Notes: generated from the sequence alone by a model not told the origin. A DNA stretch of 64,000 nt from Pagrus major (GCF_040436345.1 NC_133234.1:13980446-14044445), one strand, 5' to 3'. Shown: positions 1-12,392, numbered from the stretch's first letter. Made by a program: numbers and translations.

Positions 1-3000
1 GTGATGGTGTGTTGCTGCTGGCTTCTGAAAATGAAGACAAATCTGATCAAGGAGCAGAACAAGCTGGAGAGTTGTCAGACGACAAAAGAGATTTCAAGGG
101 AGACCCAAGCTGCACTTCAGTGCATGTCGAATCACGAATGGCCGACAACAAAAGAGGCATTGAGTCTGAGGATGAGCTAATTCTTGTTGGACAAGAGCAT
201 GCAATCACTCATATAAGTGAAAGTGATGAGGAAGAGGACGAGAGAACATTGGATGAGAGGGAGCAGGATGCTGTAATTGAGAAAGAAGATGTGAATGAGG
301 TTGCAAGCAACCTGACAATAGAGGACGACAGCATGAAAACAGTTACAGAAGATGGTCAAGAAGAAGACATTTCAACCGGACATGTTACATGCAGCGAAGA
401 ATTCGTGCAGAATGCTAAAACAGAGCTGATCACAGCTGAATTCACAGATGGAGAGCATGAGGACGTGGCCATGGACACAGAAGTGCAAACCAAAACAAGA
501 GAGACAGATGCTGTTGAAATAGAAAGCCAAGGCGAGGTGAGCGATGGAAGTACTGATACAGACATTCCCGTAGATGAGAAATGTTTTGATAAAGATCAAG
601 CAGAGGAGGAGAGGCACTCCAGTGAAGTCGGCAACAAAGATAGTTGCCTAGAAGTAGTGTGTACAACCACCTCGGTTACAGTAAACCCCCAAGGCGAGAC
701 TGGACAGGAAATTAGTGGAGAGTTTAAAAATATTCCTCCAGGAATATGTGAAGGCCGGCTTGTTGTGTCGCAGGAGCTAAATTCTCCCACATGTGAGGAA
801 GCAAAAGAGGGAGTTCCTGAATACAACAATGAGCCAGGGCCAGATGAAAATGCAACACAATGGTTCCTGGAATTAGAAGAGTGCGAGGAAATCCAGACCT
901 TGCAATTACCAGAAGAGGTGGAGAGCAAAGAGCCGGAGAGCCTTGAAAACAGTGGCTCTAGCACCGGAGCTGACTATTTACTGGTGAGGGAGCGTATGGA
1001 AGAGGAACAAGAAAGCCCAGAAGAGATAAGAAACAGCTTAGATTCGGTTGTGGAGGAGCACGCTGATGCTGGATTGCATCAAGAAGCAGAAACCATACTT
1101 ATTGAACCAGTAATTCAGGAATCAGGCGTTTTATTTGAGGAAGAGGAAGGAACATTATCGGCTGACTCAATGAAGACAGGGATCGAACAATCGGAAAAAG
1201 AATTCGAGTCAGATGTTGGCTCAACAGATGAGACTGATAAGACCGCAAAAGAGCTGCAGGATGGGACTGAAGAGCTTTTGGTTGAGATAGATGAGGGATT
1301 ATGTGATTTCAAAGAAACTGATGCTGCGGAAGATGACTGTGAGATGACAGGAGCTGCAGCAGAAGCAACTTTCCTTGAGGCTGAAGTGCAGAAAATGGCA
1401 GAGATGAGCTTCTTTCAGGAGTCGGTAGATGCTGTAAACTCGGAGCAAAACAGCTACAGGACACAGAGTTTTCTAGAAGACTTTACAGAATCTGGATTCC
1501 TGAAACAGTCGATCGAGACTGAACCTAGATTACTTGAAAAGAGTGCTGTACAAATGCAAGATGCAGGGAGAGATTTGGAGGACACGGGTTATGGGGTTGA
1601 GGAGGAGGTTGCACAAGATGAAGTGCAGAACGAGAATGAGATGGAAACGGGAAAGACTTTGATCGCAGAATCTGAGTCACTGGAGACACAAAATGAGCTA
1701 TCAGACGAAGCACTTGAGATAAGCAACGAGAAGACTGAAGCAGCGGAAGAATCACTGACAAGTGAGTCCAAACCAGAAGATCTGACCTTGATATCAGCAG
1801 AAGAAATGTCAAAGCATGTGACAGAATCTGAAGGGAGTTACGCTGAAGACAGACGTCAAGATGTGATTGACGAAGAAATCCTTGACTTATGGATACAGAC
1901 AGCGTTGTCAGAGGACACTGATGGCATCAAACAAGAAGAAGTGCCTGAACCCGGACAACAAATTGACACAGATACAGAGCAAACAAATGAGGAGCAACAT
2001 GAAATCTTATCCGTGCAGAGAGATGAGGATAAAGAGCAGCTTGTGGAGTCGAATTCAGAGGAATCTGAGCTAGTGAGTGACACAGAAAAGTCTTCGTCGA
2101 CAGCAGAGTCTGGATTTTCAGATCAGTCTCTCTGTGAATCAGTCACACAGAGCAGTGAAACTCAGTTACAGAATTCAACCAGCATTGGATCGTTTCAAGG
2201 AATAGGTGACATGTTGGCTAACATGTCAGAATCAGCAGACATCTCCGAACTGTCAACACAACAACCAGGGTTAGGGTTAGGTCAGGAAACGGCTGAAAAA
2301 GGGGAATCGTTTCTGAAACAGGAGGAAACTTCCGCTGAGACAGGAGTTTTATCACCAGAGGCCGGACATCTGAATCAGGGATCGGATGAATCACAAGAAA
2401 CAGCAGACGAAGAGAATCGATCGCAGAAAGATATTGATGCTGATATAACAGACCCAGCAAGGACAACTGACTGGAAAGACACCGAAGAAGTTGAGTCACT
2501 GACAGAAATGAGCGCGCATGTCAAAGTCGAGGAAACAAAAGTCAAAGATGAGCCTCTCGAGATTTCTGACTCTGCAGATGAAGTCGAACACACTGACTCA
2601 GGACGATCGAGAAGTGCCTCAGAGGGAAGTGTGTCATCAGAATCACAAGCCGACACCAGCATTGAATCCGAGAAGAAGTTATCGAAGTTTCCCTCAGAGG
2701 ACAAACTGCCCAGATGTTCAGAAGATAATTCATTACATGAGCTAAACAGGGCTGAGGCGGCACAGCAGCCGACGTCAGACGATCAGATGGAGGTATTGTT
2801 TCATGTTTTAACATATTTAACTATAAAAACAACATAATAAATCATAAATAATATCAGACAGTATCGTAGCTTAGAGGTGGTGTTAATTCAGCTGTTTTGG
2901 TCATTGCAGGTGGACGCTTATGTGTTGGACTTTGCTGCACAAAGGTCAAGAATTGCTGTTAAAAACCCTCGTGTGAGGCCACCCAAAGATCCCCGCTCCC

Positions 3001-4047
3001 TGCTACACATGCCCTCAGTGGATCCCACGCCCTCTTCTCGTCTGCCAGTAAAAGTCCCTGCAGGTGTGCCTTTCGGAGGATTGGGCGTTGGAGTGAAACT
3101 GCCTGGTAGGTCACTTGCAACACATGGAAAGCCACTACCTTGAGTCTATTAATCAAGTCATTTTTCAGAATCTGTAAATAACGCTGTACGTGTTTTGTGT
3201 TTTAGGGTTTGGTGCAGGTTTTCCAGTTTTAAAAAAGACTCCAAGGGTGGTGAGAGATGAAAATAGCCAGGAAACCCTCTCACAGGTACTAATAATAATC
3301 TTTGAATGCTACTTTTATCTTATGTTGAGGTTGGTACTTTATTGAAATGTCATAATATCAACAGGAACCTGAGACAAAGCCAGAGGAGAAGAGTGACTCT
3401 CCCAAACAAGATGAGGCACAACACAGACCTAAATGGATGCCACCAAGACACCCAGGGTAAAGTCTCTGAGTATTGGCATTAAAGGAAACATATTATGCTC
3501 TTTTTCAAGTTCATGATTTTATTTTGGTTTTACAACTAGAATAGGTTTACTGAATTGGCCAAAAAAACATTAGTTTTGTCATACTGTCTCTCCCCCCCCT
3601 CCCCCCGAATACCCAGTCTGCTCTGATTGGTGAGCTCACACATGCCTGACCCTGCACCACTAGCAACAACAGAGCAGCTGTGCCAGATCAGTTCTTACAT
3701 GCAGCCACAAGGCAGTAATCATGTGTGACATGGTGAGATCACGGAATTAAAGGCGGGACTACTGATGAGGCGTTTCAGGAGCAGTGTTTTCTGTGGGAGA
3801 GAGGAGCTTCTGTTGGTGCAGAGTTCAACCTTTTTAACTTTTAAGATCTTTTACATGCAAAAGAAAATACTATATATAAAACACTGAAGAAGAGGAACAA
3901 ACAAAGGGTTATAGGTTTTCTTTTAAAATATTCAGCATGAAAGAGGCATTTTGTGTACAAACATGTTTTGTCATGTCTCTCCCCAGATTTGGAAATCCAC
4001 TCATGTCTGAGCTGAAGACCAAACTGAAGAAACCCACAAAAGACTGA
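1..4047 (+). CDS. apobr: Acidic Glu/Ser-rich protein, 3' part; probable apolipoprotein B receptor-like (apobr)
   Basis: The reading frame is open at the left edge (first full codon at base 3), so the gene starts outside the window. Inferred exons are 3-2792, 2910-3105, 3206-3285, 3365-3456 and 3987-4047, all with GT-AG borders and matching phases, giving 1,072 residues here. The giant first exon is extremely rich in Glu, Asp, Ser and Thr, has no cysteine-knot, membrane or enzyme motif, and looks disordered. The last about 140 residues are different: basic and Pro/Gly-rich (PAGVPFGGLGVGVKLPG near 2.91-3.1 kb), ending FGNPLMSELKTKLKK. The naming rests on composition, on one large acidic exon followed by small 3' exons, and on linkage to eif3c, which neighbours APOBR in human 16p11.2. 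In mammals APOBR binds apoB48 lipoproteins. No decisive domain is visible, so another large acidic protein is possible. A gene is certain; the name is about 50%. Confidence 0.5.
3484..3800. repeat. Interspersed repeat copy in the last intron of the apobr-like gene
   Basis: The stretch beginning AGGAAACATATTATGCTC and continuing TTCATGATTTTATTTTGG shares blocks with 26685-26780 (same order: TTCATGATTTTATTTTGG, AATAGGTTTACT, CATACTGTC). Two dispersed copies identify a repeat family; ends are not clear and no ORF is present. It is probably a non-autonomous DNA element. Confidence 0.55.
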
Positions 4048-4180
4048 GAAGAAGATGAAATGTACCGCTTTGTGTGAATATCTGAATATAATATACAAAT
4101 GGCTTTATTTTTTGTGTATTTATGAAACTGAAATACAGTGATGACATGTTCTTCCTGCAACTACATGTTTGATGTTTTGT

Positions 4181-4186
4181 AATAAA
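4181..4186 (+). terminator. Polyadenylation signal of the apobr-like gene
   Basis: A canonical AATAAA lies 134 bases after the stop codon at 4045-4047. Confidence 0.7.
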
Positions 4187-4975
4187 GCTCAGCTGAAAGA
4201 GGAATGGTATTTTCTTGCACAAAAATTAAACAATTAGTGGAGAAAGATGGTGACAGAAGTAAGTTGTCGGGCCACATGAGAATGGAAGATTTTGCTCTTG
4301 TAACACAAAGTGAAGCACTTGTCTAAAATATCCTACATGTCAGACGTGCCTCGCATGATCTAATAGAGCACTCCTTCATCAATATAATAGAGCACTCGTT
4401 TAACGAAAAAAAATTTCATGATTTTAAAACTAAATCAAGACATAATCAAAAATTGCAACCAAGTAATCCTTGACAATGTAACTAAATTAATTATACATTT
4501 CCCCCCTGGCCTGGTTGTAGTTCAGTACTCATCTTTTGTAATCTGATTATGTAATCACAAATAACATGTAATCCACTACTACTGTACCCAAACCTGCTGA
4601 CATGTCAGTCCAAAAATCTCTAATTAGTGTCCAGCAGAGTTGAAATCAGGTGACTGTGAAGTCTGTTGCAGATGACGTGATATTCTTCAAACTATTCAGT
4701 GAGCCCTTGTTCTCTGTAAGGAAGCATGTGCACTTGTTAGGCCTTTCTACTGAATAAAACAGGCTTAAATTTGCTACTCATGATAGTATGATTAATCAAT
4801 ACTGAGTTTAAAATCCACACAGTGAATGAGAGTACTTTAAACTTTGCAGATTAGAGAAAATTACAGAAATGTATTTATTTTTTAAATCTAGTTTAATTCG
4901 AGACAGCAGGTGGCAGTATTGCCCCATTCATGGATTTACTCACTCTAAAATACACGAAGAAGAAACCTCCCGCTG
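4187..4975. other. Intergenic stretch, apobr-like to EITLLDVT gene
   Basis: AT-rich DNA with no convincing ORF. The only item of note is a CTCF-like motif at 4903-4917 just upstream of the next promoter. Confidence 0.6.
4903..4917 (+). promoter_or_regulatory. CTCF-like motif
   Basis: ACAGCAGGTGGCAG closely resembles the vertebrate CTCF core CCASYAGRKGGCRS, with one main deviation at the first C. It sits about 75 bases upstream of the CCAAT boxes of the next gene. Binding is inferred only. Confidence 0.35.
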
Positions 4976-5188
4976 TGATTGGCTGGAATCACCCAATAAG
5001 CGTGAGCAAAACTGACGTTTGAAACAGCAGCGGCGCTCCGTTGGTTGTGATTTCATGAACTTCTCGATGTTGTGTTGATATTCAGTTGACGTTAGATGTT
5101 CACTCAGGAGACTACAGTCTCAAAAAAAGGCAACATTTAAGATATTTTCACGGACGTTAACCTCCAACAAAAGTGCCTGTTGACATTG
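4976..5188 (+). promoter_or_regulatory. Promoter with two CCAAT boxes and a CHR motif, plus noncoding exon 1
   Basis: An inverted CCAAT (ATTGG, 4978-4982), a direct CCAAT (4993-4997) and TTTGAA (5018-5023) lie in a row, followed by a probable noncoding exon ending at a donor at 5189 (TTG|GTAAGT). Paired CCAAT boxes followed by a TTTGAA-type CHR are the established arrangement of NF-Y/MuvB-controlled G2/M genes. No TATA box is seen. Exon 1 has a stop in the joining frame, so translation begins in exon 2. Confidence 0.55.
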
Positions 5189-6062
5189 GTAAGTCAAATT
5201 GTTTCCCTTCTACCAGAGACTTTGCTTCTACCAAGTAACGTTACCAAGCTAACATTAGCTTAACCTCGTTTCGGGAGTGTCACTGGTGTCCCATGCCTCG
5301 AACATAACTTCACTAAGTTACTACAAACTAATAATACATTACTACTGTAAACTCTTAAGATAAAACGTGACAGAACAACACTGGTCAGTGCTGTTTTCTT
5401 TCTGAAACTGACGTGAATGTATGTTACCTGCTCAGCCTGTCATCAGTCTGCGCTAGCTTGTTGCGATGTCCTTGCATCTAGCTAGAGTTAGTCAGTTAAC
5501 ACTATGTTTAATTACTATTGTTTATCAAAAAGCCCCAGTACTGCCTCATTGCCTAATGACATGTTATAATGCGATCATGAAAATATTTAGTTGGCTTATT
5601 CTAAGATTAAAATGTTTTAGTGTTTTTTACCTAAAACGTTGTTTTGTTAAAAGGATAGAAGGTTATCAGGGTCAATATTCATCATTGTTCTGATGAACAC
5701 AACACCACTCACAACACCATCTGATTGGTTCACGTCACAAGTAATAGCCTATCAACACTAGCAGGAGTGGAGGTAACTTATTACAGCTACTAGAATTACT
5801 ATATTGGGTACTTGTACTTTAAAGAGTATGTTAGGCCCAGCTTTGGAGAACAGCACACGAGATCACTGTTATAATGTAAAAGTGAAACATGTTTTGCATT
5901 ACTCATATTGTTTAATCCACAGGCTGCAGGCAAGGGGAGTCTGAGAAGTCACCTGAAAAAAGATGTGTCAAGAAGACTGAGCAGTGTGTCCTATCCAAAA
6001 AACAAAACAAAACAAGAAAACCCTATTTTCCTCCTGTGAAAACAAAAGAGAAATCATCTGGC

Positions 6063-9000
6063 ATGGCTAATGAGACAACACTGCAAACCTCATGTGTTCA
6101 GGACATTCATGAGGACGATGAATGCCGTGAAAATATTCCAACAGGAGTCACGGCAATAGCTGGAACTTCAAAGCTCGAAGTCCAAGTAGGAGATGTGGTA
6201 GGATATTCCTCTACACAGCCAGGTGGAGAAAATGAGCCTCTCTCTGACACCTGCACCTTTTCAACCCCAGGTCCAACAAGCGGCAATGGTGGAGTCAAGG
6301 CAATGTCCCGGCTCTCTGGTCTCCGGTCTGCTCTAACGCCAATTGTAAAATACTTAAATATTGGCAATAGATGTGCATCTCCAGAGCCTTTAAAACGTGG
6401 AAACAATCCTCATCTGACAGCTCCCCCCTTTTCCCCCGGCAATACTGCAGCAAATTACCAAAAATCAACTGGAAGTTCTAGCCAGTATCCCAACTTCTCT
6501 AGCAGTCATTCTGGACGATCATTAGGTGACAGTAATGCCCCTGCATGCTGGCTGGCTGACGAATGCTTGCCAGAAATTACTCTCCTTGATGTTACCTGTG
6601 ATTCCACGATGCAGATGACTAAAAATGACTCAGCTCTTCCTGACAGTGTGCCTTCTACACCTGTGACAGGTGGGTCTGTGAAGAGCTCACTTGCTCTTCC
6701 CCAGCCCCCCAGGTTGAGTGCCTCCACTAACACTACTGCCCAAATACCCTGCCCTCAGAATAAGACACCAGAGCTTGTTGATGCTCCTCTGCGCTGGCTG
6801 GATGACAGATTCTTCCCTGAAATTACTCTGCTTGATGTTACACATGATTCAGAGTTTTCACCACGAGGGGAAGTGTCCTCCTTGGAGGTAACAAACGATA
6901 TTTCATCCGTGGATAGTTTGGAAAACAACACACCTTCCTCAGCACTCGGTGGACAAATTCCAGCAGAGTCTGGCACATTGGAAATTACTCCAAGTGAAGA
7001 TTTGTCAAGTACTCTTGATGGCAATGTCACCCACACTGTAAGCTCCATTAGTGAACAGTCTGATAAGTGTGAGAATGAAAACACACCGAAAGCTTCTTTG
7101 GAAGTGACTCGGGATATTTCTATGGACAGTGTTTCAGAAGACAGTCAACCTTCATCAGAGCCCAGTGGACAAAACATGGCGAAGACTCAAACAGCTGAGG
7201 ACACACTTGGTACCCATCCTGCTAATGTCACCCACGACGTAAGCTCCTCCAGTGACATGTCTGATCAGTGTGCTGTATCGGAGGTCTCTGCTTCTGATAT
7301 GCAGTGCAACATCAGTTCAAAGAATGGCACCTTTGAGCTTGATGGTGAAGAGGTGGTGAACTCTGACACTATAGAAGCTAACAATGAAGAGCCGCTTAAG
7401 AGCCATGACAACGTGCCACAGCCAAGTCCAAAAACAGCTGGGTCTGGGAATGGCACGTTTACCGTTGCTGAGCAGTCCAATCTGAGTGCCTCTACCAGTG
7501 TAAACACTTATGCACAGATACCTCAAAATAAGACACTGGATCTGCCCCCATCCAATGTAAACAGTCCCACAGTGGAGAGTGAGGCTCAAGATCCGTCTGC
7601 TTCAGCCTCTAAGAATACCACCGAAACTTCCTCTGTTATTAATCCAAATAGCTCAGCCGTAAAGGCAAGTGGCACATGTGATGTGCAGAATGTCACTTTT
7701 GATAGGCATTCTCTTCACAAATCGAGTGGAAATAGTACTTTAGGTGAAGCTGGGGCTGCAACCTTTAGCCTTCAGAGCAACACTTTTGATACCAAGTCTC
7801 CTTCTCAACAGAATGGCACAATAACCGTGTCAGAAACGAGCTCGAGTGACAGTCACCAGAACACTTTGGACAGGCCCTCTCCTCCTAAGGTCTGTAATGC
7901 AACGAGTAGTCCCAAACACAATTCTGAGGTCCACAATCCTGAATTATCCAAACACAATGGGACAACAGAAAGTACAGAACCTAATGCCAAGATGGTTGAC
8001 ACCCCTGAGAGCACGTTTGAAGTTAATCCAGTTGTGGAGGCTGTTCCTGGAGCTGATCGATGTGAGGCTAAAGATCATTCGCAATCAGGTCTGCCTGCGC
8101 AACTTGGTCTTTCTGACACTTTAGGCCATCAGAGCATGGATATGGAGCAGGATAACAAAGCAAACACATTAAATTTGGATGATACCCTAGATTTAAGGGC
8201 AGACTCGTTGATTACTTCAACACCAATGACTAACTGCAAAATGGTCAACTTCCACTTTGAGCGAGAAGACGGCAAAATCATCGGGGCACAGAAAAAACTG
8301 TATGGGGACGGTCCCAGGAAACCAAATGGACAGTTGCCATCAGACGTGCCGTCAAACATCATCTGTGACCGTAAAACGTTCCTGACGCAACCCGCTGCTA
8401 AATCCCTTCGGCCTCCTTTGAAAGCTGCTTCTCAGTTGTTAAAGTACAAGCCAGCCTCCCTACTTCCAGGAAGGTTTGAGCCGATGACATCAGGCCTGCC
8501 AATGACGAGACAAAGAACCCAAGCTGAAGCTCTGAGAAATACTGCCGCTTCTGAGGCACCTCACGTGGTAGGCTTTTGAAACTTGAACATCTTCTTGTTG
8601 TCTACTGAGTGTACAAAATGTTGACAGCACCAGGGTTTCCGTTAACCTGACGCACCAGACGGTTTGTTACACAAAACCATCTGGGAAGTCGCTCTTAGAA
8701 ACTGTTCAGGAAATGGCAGGCTCTCAAAAAAATACTTGTCAGGTGATTGGATAAATCCATATGTCTGTCACCATCTGTCACTGGCTAACTTAAACCAATC
8801 AGATAAACAGTAGAAGAGTGCTACAACTAGTGGAGCCTATTAATGAGGTCATTTGGGAGATGAGCTAAAATATCTTTTCTGTGGAGAAAAGCCATCAGTG
8901 CCCTTCTTTGCTCTTCTTTCAATGAAATACTCTCCAGTTTTGATATAACAGATGCTATAGCAGCATCTAAGCTAACCTCTTCAGGGCTGTCGTTGTTTTC

Positions 9001-11978
9001 AAACATACAGTCGCTTCTCTCACTCGTTACAGCCATACATCACCACCGTATATTCGGCCTCAAGCTCATAGCGCGAAGCCTGGCGAGGTGAATTCACAAT
9101 ATCACGTTATATTGTGACTCCAGCTGCCTTGCAAGGCAATGCCAAGTTCACGCTACTCACTACTACCAGACCGGACTGCCGGACATTATGAACAGAGACA
9201 TTAAATATATCGACTTAAGGTTATTAATGGATAACGGAAACTCTGGTCAGCAACTCAAGTTTAATTAAATGGATCAAATGAACTTTTTTTATAAGCAAGA
9301 CCAGACCATGTAACACAAGCATTGACTACTTGTATTGATTACATCCTTTTTTCTTGTGTATTTAAGACTACAGGAATATCAGCCCCGTACAACCTGCGTG
9401 CTACAGCAACAGGTAGGCTGTGTGTGTTGTGTTTTCAGAATGGGCTTTGTAGATTGGAGTTTTATTCTTCATAAATGTTGGGAGTGAATTATTAAAATAT
9501 GTTTTATATATTTAAGCATCAGTCAGTGAACTATGGGGTAATGTAAAAATTGATGTAGTTTTTCAGATTTTTAGACCAAGTTTTTGTTTTGTTTCTTTTT
9601 CCTAATTTTTTCTATCATTCAGTCCTACTATAGCGACAGTATACATGCCCTCTAAATGGGATATGTGTGTGTGCTCACAGTATCAATTATCTATTCTTTC
9701 TTCCCTCCGTGCTGCCGTTAGGATCCAAGCAGCCCAATCCTGGCTTGCAGAAACCACGGTGTAGTGCTATACCATCAGGCATCCAGAGAGCTGCACCGGG
9801 TCTCAGGCCGCCATCTGCAAGAAGCAACGCACAGGCTTCTTTGAGCACTGACAAACTCTGCGGACCTACAGGTAATCGTACAGCAGTCAGAATGTGTACA
9901 TTGACTGATTAAAGACATGTGCCAGTCCAAAAAATGTATATATTGACGTTAAAATTCTGATACTCCCTCCACCTTTTAAATGCTTGACTGTTGTTCAGTC
10001 TAGTTTCGAAGATCATAGTTGGTATTTAAAACATCAAATGATTTAAATCGTATTTATTTTTTATTTATTGTAGTGGGCAGATCTGTTTAACCACTTTAAG
10101 AGGTGTTTTTTAATTTTCAGTTAAAAAGTGCCTGTGTTGAGTATTTTCTGCACAGGGGAATGAATCCACGGTCATTAATTTGAATGTAATTGTGTGTTTT
10201 GTCTCTCTCAGCCACTAACTCTGCGACAAAAATGTCACAAGCAAAGAGGCATCCCTTAACCAGAGGTGAAGCATTACCAACAGCAAAGAGGAAGAAAATG
10301 GGTAATTACTGAGTTACTGCAAAGGAATGCTGTAATCACGCAGTGATTTTCATTATCTTGACCATTTTTTAGACTGGCATGGTTAGTATAAGCACAGAAG
10401 CTAACTGACAACGGTTATCGTGATGGTATTGAAAAATCAGACTTTTCGGAGTTCCTGAAATAGACATAACTTACTTTTATCTCAACCTTTCAGATGCTCC
10501 CTTACCATCTGCTAGTGCTGAGACCTCTGCATCTTCCTGTGATGCTGCAAACAAAGCCAAAAACCTGAAACCGCCCACAACCGGTCAGAGAGCCTTGCCA
10601 GCTAAAACCCAAAGAGATGGTAGGTCGGAGTTGTATCATATTGCTCTGTTATGTAGACTGTGATGTAATTCATGTTGCTAGAGGTTTTTATGATCTGGTG
10701 TGTTTGGTAACCCTGACGTCTGACTTTTGTTGAGTTACTTACCTGTTCTGGTAATGGCTCTTTACCACGTGCTTTCAGGTGCTGCAGTCCCCGCCTGTAC
10801 TGCTGAAACATCAGCATCATGTAATGCTGTTAGCAGAGCCAGATCCCTGAAGCAGCCTTTAACCAGCCATAAAGCTCTGCTACCTAAACCCCAAGGCCAT
10901 GGTAAGTCGGGAGTGATGAGATGCCAAAATAGACGGCTGAGGGTACTTCTAATGTATTTTTTTCCCTGAATCAGACATCTTGTTGAAGTTTTTGTGATTA
11001 ATCATAATGGTACAATCTTTGATCCAAATATTAACAAAACGTTGTTCTGCTATCGCTTCTTACATTGATAACCGGTTCTTTTAATACAGCTGCCAACATC
11101 TGACAGCAACTAATGAAGGTTTAATTTTTTATGACGCTGCAAAAGTCTGCTTACATCAGTATTGATTGTCCATATAGAAGTGACAAGCTTACGTGTTCTG
11201 TCATGAAAGGAAGTCAGACTGTGTCTTAATGAATAAATTGCTCCACTGGGACCGAGCACTATCACCACTATGACCACATAGCGTGGCTGGAGGAAGCAGG
11301 AGTAGTATAGGGAAGTTAAAAATCAGGTAGTCACCCTCACTAATACAGTACTACTAATAAAAAAAAGCAGAAGATAAAAGATTTGACCTTGTCCTCAGTA
11401 ATGTGTGCTTCACATTGTATTTCAGGTTGTGCCAAATGTGCCGTGCTTGAACAGCAACTGGAAATGAAATCAGAAGAAATAAAGACACTGAAAGAAGGTA
11501 TGAGTCGTTACTGTGGTCTCATCTTTATGTTTTTATTGCAAATGATTCAGAAATTAATCATCAATTATGCTACACGGTTCTGGAATAAAATAAATATCAG
11601 TGCTTTTTCACAGTCCCTTTCATTATCAGTACCACTCATCGAATAATGACCTCAGTGGTATGATGGTATCGGCTCTGGGCCCTGTCACATCATGTTTTAG
11701 CTGGATTTTTAGGTTGTTGCAGAGTGATGAATTTCCAAACCTTTATTGGCAATTTGTGGGCAAACTAAGTGTTAAATTCATCAGCAGAGGTGCAACAGTT
11801 TAGCTATTAGGTGATGTCATAGCTGTAACATTGTAAACCGTGTCTATCTGAATCACAGCTTTTCCTCCCAAGATCCCAATGTTTCTTTGTGTTCGGTGTG
11901 GTGTCTCTCAATGCCTTTGTTTCTTTTTTCTTTTTTCCAGAGCTGTTGAAGTACAGAAAACCACAGGATGAATGCTGA
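6063..11978 (+). CDS. Unrecognised 1,049-residue protein with EITLLDVT repeats and C-terminal coiled coil
   Basis: Inferred coding exons: 6063-8567, 9367-9412, 9722-9871, 10212-10301, 10494-10619, 10779-10901, 11426-11497, 11941-11978. Exon 2 begins at 5923 and the first in-frame ATG is 6063 (G at -3 and +4). The big exon is Ser/Thr/Asn-rich and carries two copies of a W-L-x-D-x4[12 protein letters not shown] motif (about 6,550 and 6,800), several weaker SLEVTxDIS copies, and many NxT/S sites that probably mean little in a nuclear or cytosolic protein. Next come a Pro/Ser/Arg-rich basic segment (RPPSAR), a KRKK nuclear-type signal, two duplicated exons (10494-10619 and 10779-10901), and a short heptad segment starting [14 protein letters not shown] and ending in ...KPQDEC. 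Exons 4-8 are joined in the same phase (1-1). Basic linkers plus coiled coil and a G2/M promoter suggest a mitotic or spindle protein; this is inference and I cannot name a family. Confidence 0.8.
8623..9253. mobile_element. hAT-like non-autonomous element carrying a RecQ-like helicase fragment
   Basis: The element spans 8631-9245 (615 bp). Its ends are inverted: CAGGGTTTCCGTTA on the left, CAGAGTTTCCGTTA on the right (reverse complement). It is flanked by 8-base repeats GACAGCAC (8623-8630) and GTCAGCAA (9246-9253), 6 of 8 identical, as expected for an old hAT-type insertion. It lies in an intron of the EITLLDVT gene and encodes no transposase. Its minus-strand ORF is listed separately. Confidence 0.7.
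8827..9036 (-). pseudogene. 5' fragment of a RecQ-like helicase gene inside the hAT-like element
   Basis: A 69-codon ORF reads ...[20 protein letters not shown] followed by AHLPND. The spacing matches the Q-motif/motif 0 region of RecQ-family helicases, where the next residues should be LPTGxGKS (Walker A). Here the sequence departs exactly at that point, so no ATP-binding loop remains. The N-terminal part is acidic and poorly conserved. It could derive from a host gene or from a helicase encoded by another transposon; it cannot be a functional helicase. Confidence 0.55.
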
Positions 11979-12025
11979 AGTTGATTTTTGTTGCAATCCC
12001 AGAGAGAATATTGTGTGAACACACA

Positions 12026-12327
12026 TTAGGGCACTGTGTAGTTTTGATGAAGAAATTCAAACTCAGAATTGTAATATTTACAGTATTAATGAGGTATTAA
12101 TACAAACTCAAAAATATTTATTTTTTCCAAAACAAGCTGTTCTCAGAGGAAAATAAGGTCACCAGGACACTGTTTGAAGCAAGAAAGGTGGCAGGGTCCG
12201 CCAACTATAAACATAGAAACAGTATGAAAGAGTTTGTTTGTTTGTTTGTTTGTTTGTTTAGGCACAAACAAATGTTCAATTCTGATTGAAAATTTCCTTC
12301 CCTCAGGCCACATAGTGCACCTTTTAA
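12026..12327. repeat. TTAA-type MITE, family A (older copy)
   Basis: It shares long blocks with 25319-25641, including CTGTTCTCAGAGGAAAATAA and AAAGGTGGCAGGGTCCGCCA. The left end reads GGGCACTGTGTAGTTTT and the right end CATAGTGCACCTTTTAA. A (GTTT)n tract at 12233-12260 expanded inside it. It sits in the 3' UTR of the preceding gene. Confidence 0.65.
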
Positions 12328-12392
12328 TAGAATATCTGCCCTCATTCATAAATGTTTGAATCACAGATACACATCGTAAATTACTTTACTTC

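Noticed and set aside
2271-2283. Telomere-like GGGTTAGGGTTAGG
   Set aside because: Only two units, inside an open coding exon; chance or codon-driven.
177-2814. Minus-strand frames opposite the acidic exon
   Set aside because: Ser/Leu-rich complements of Glu/Asp codons; no start context or splice logic.
9667-9721. ATG-started frame entering the exon at 9722
   Set aside because: The upstream part is intron; the frame of the exon is supplied by the preceding exon 9367-9412.
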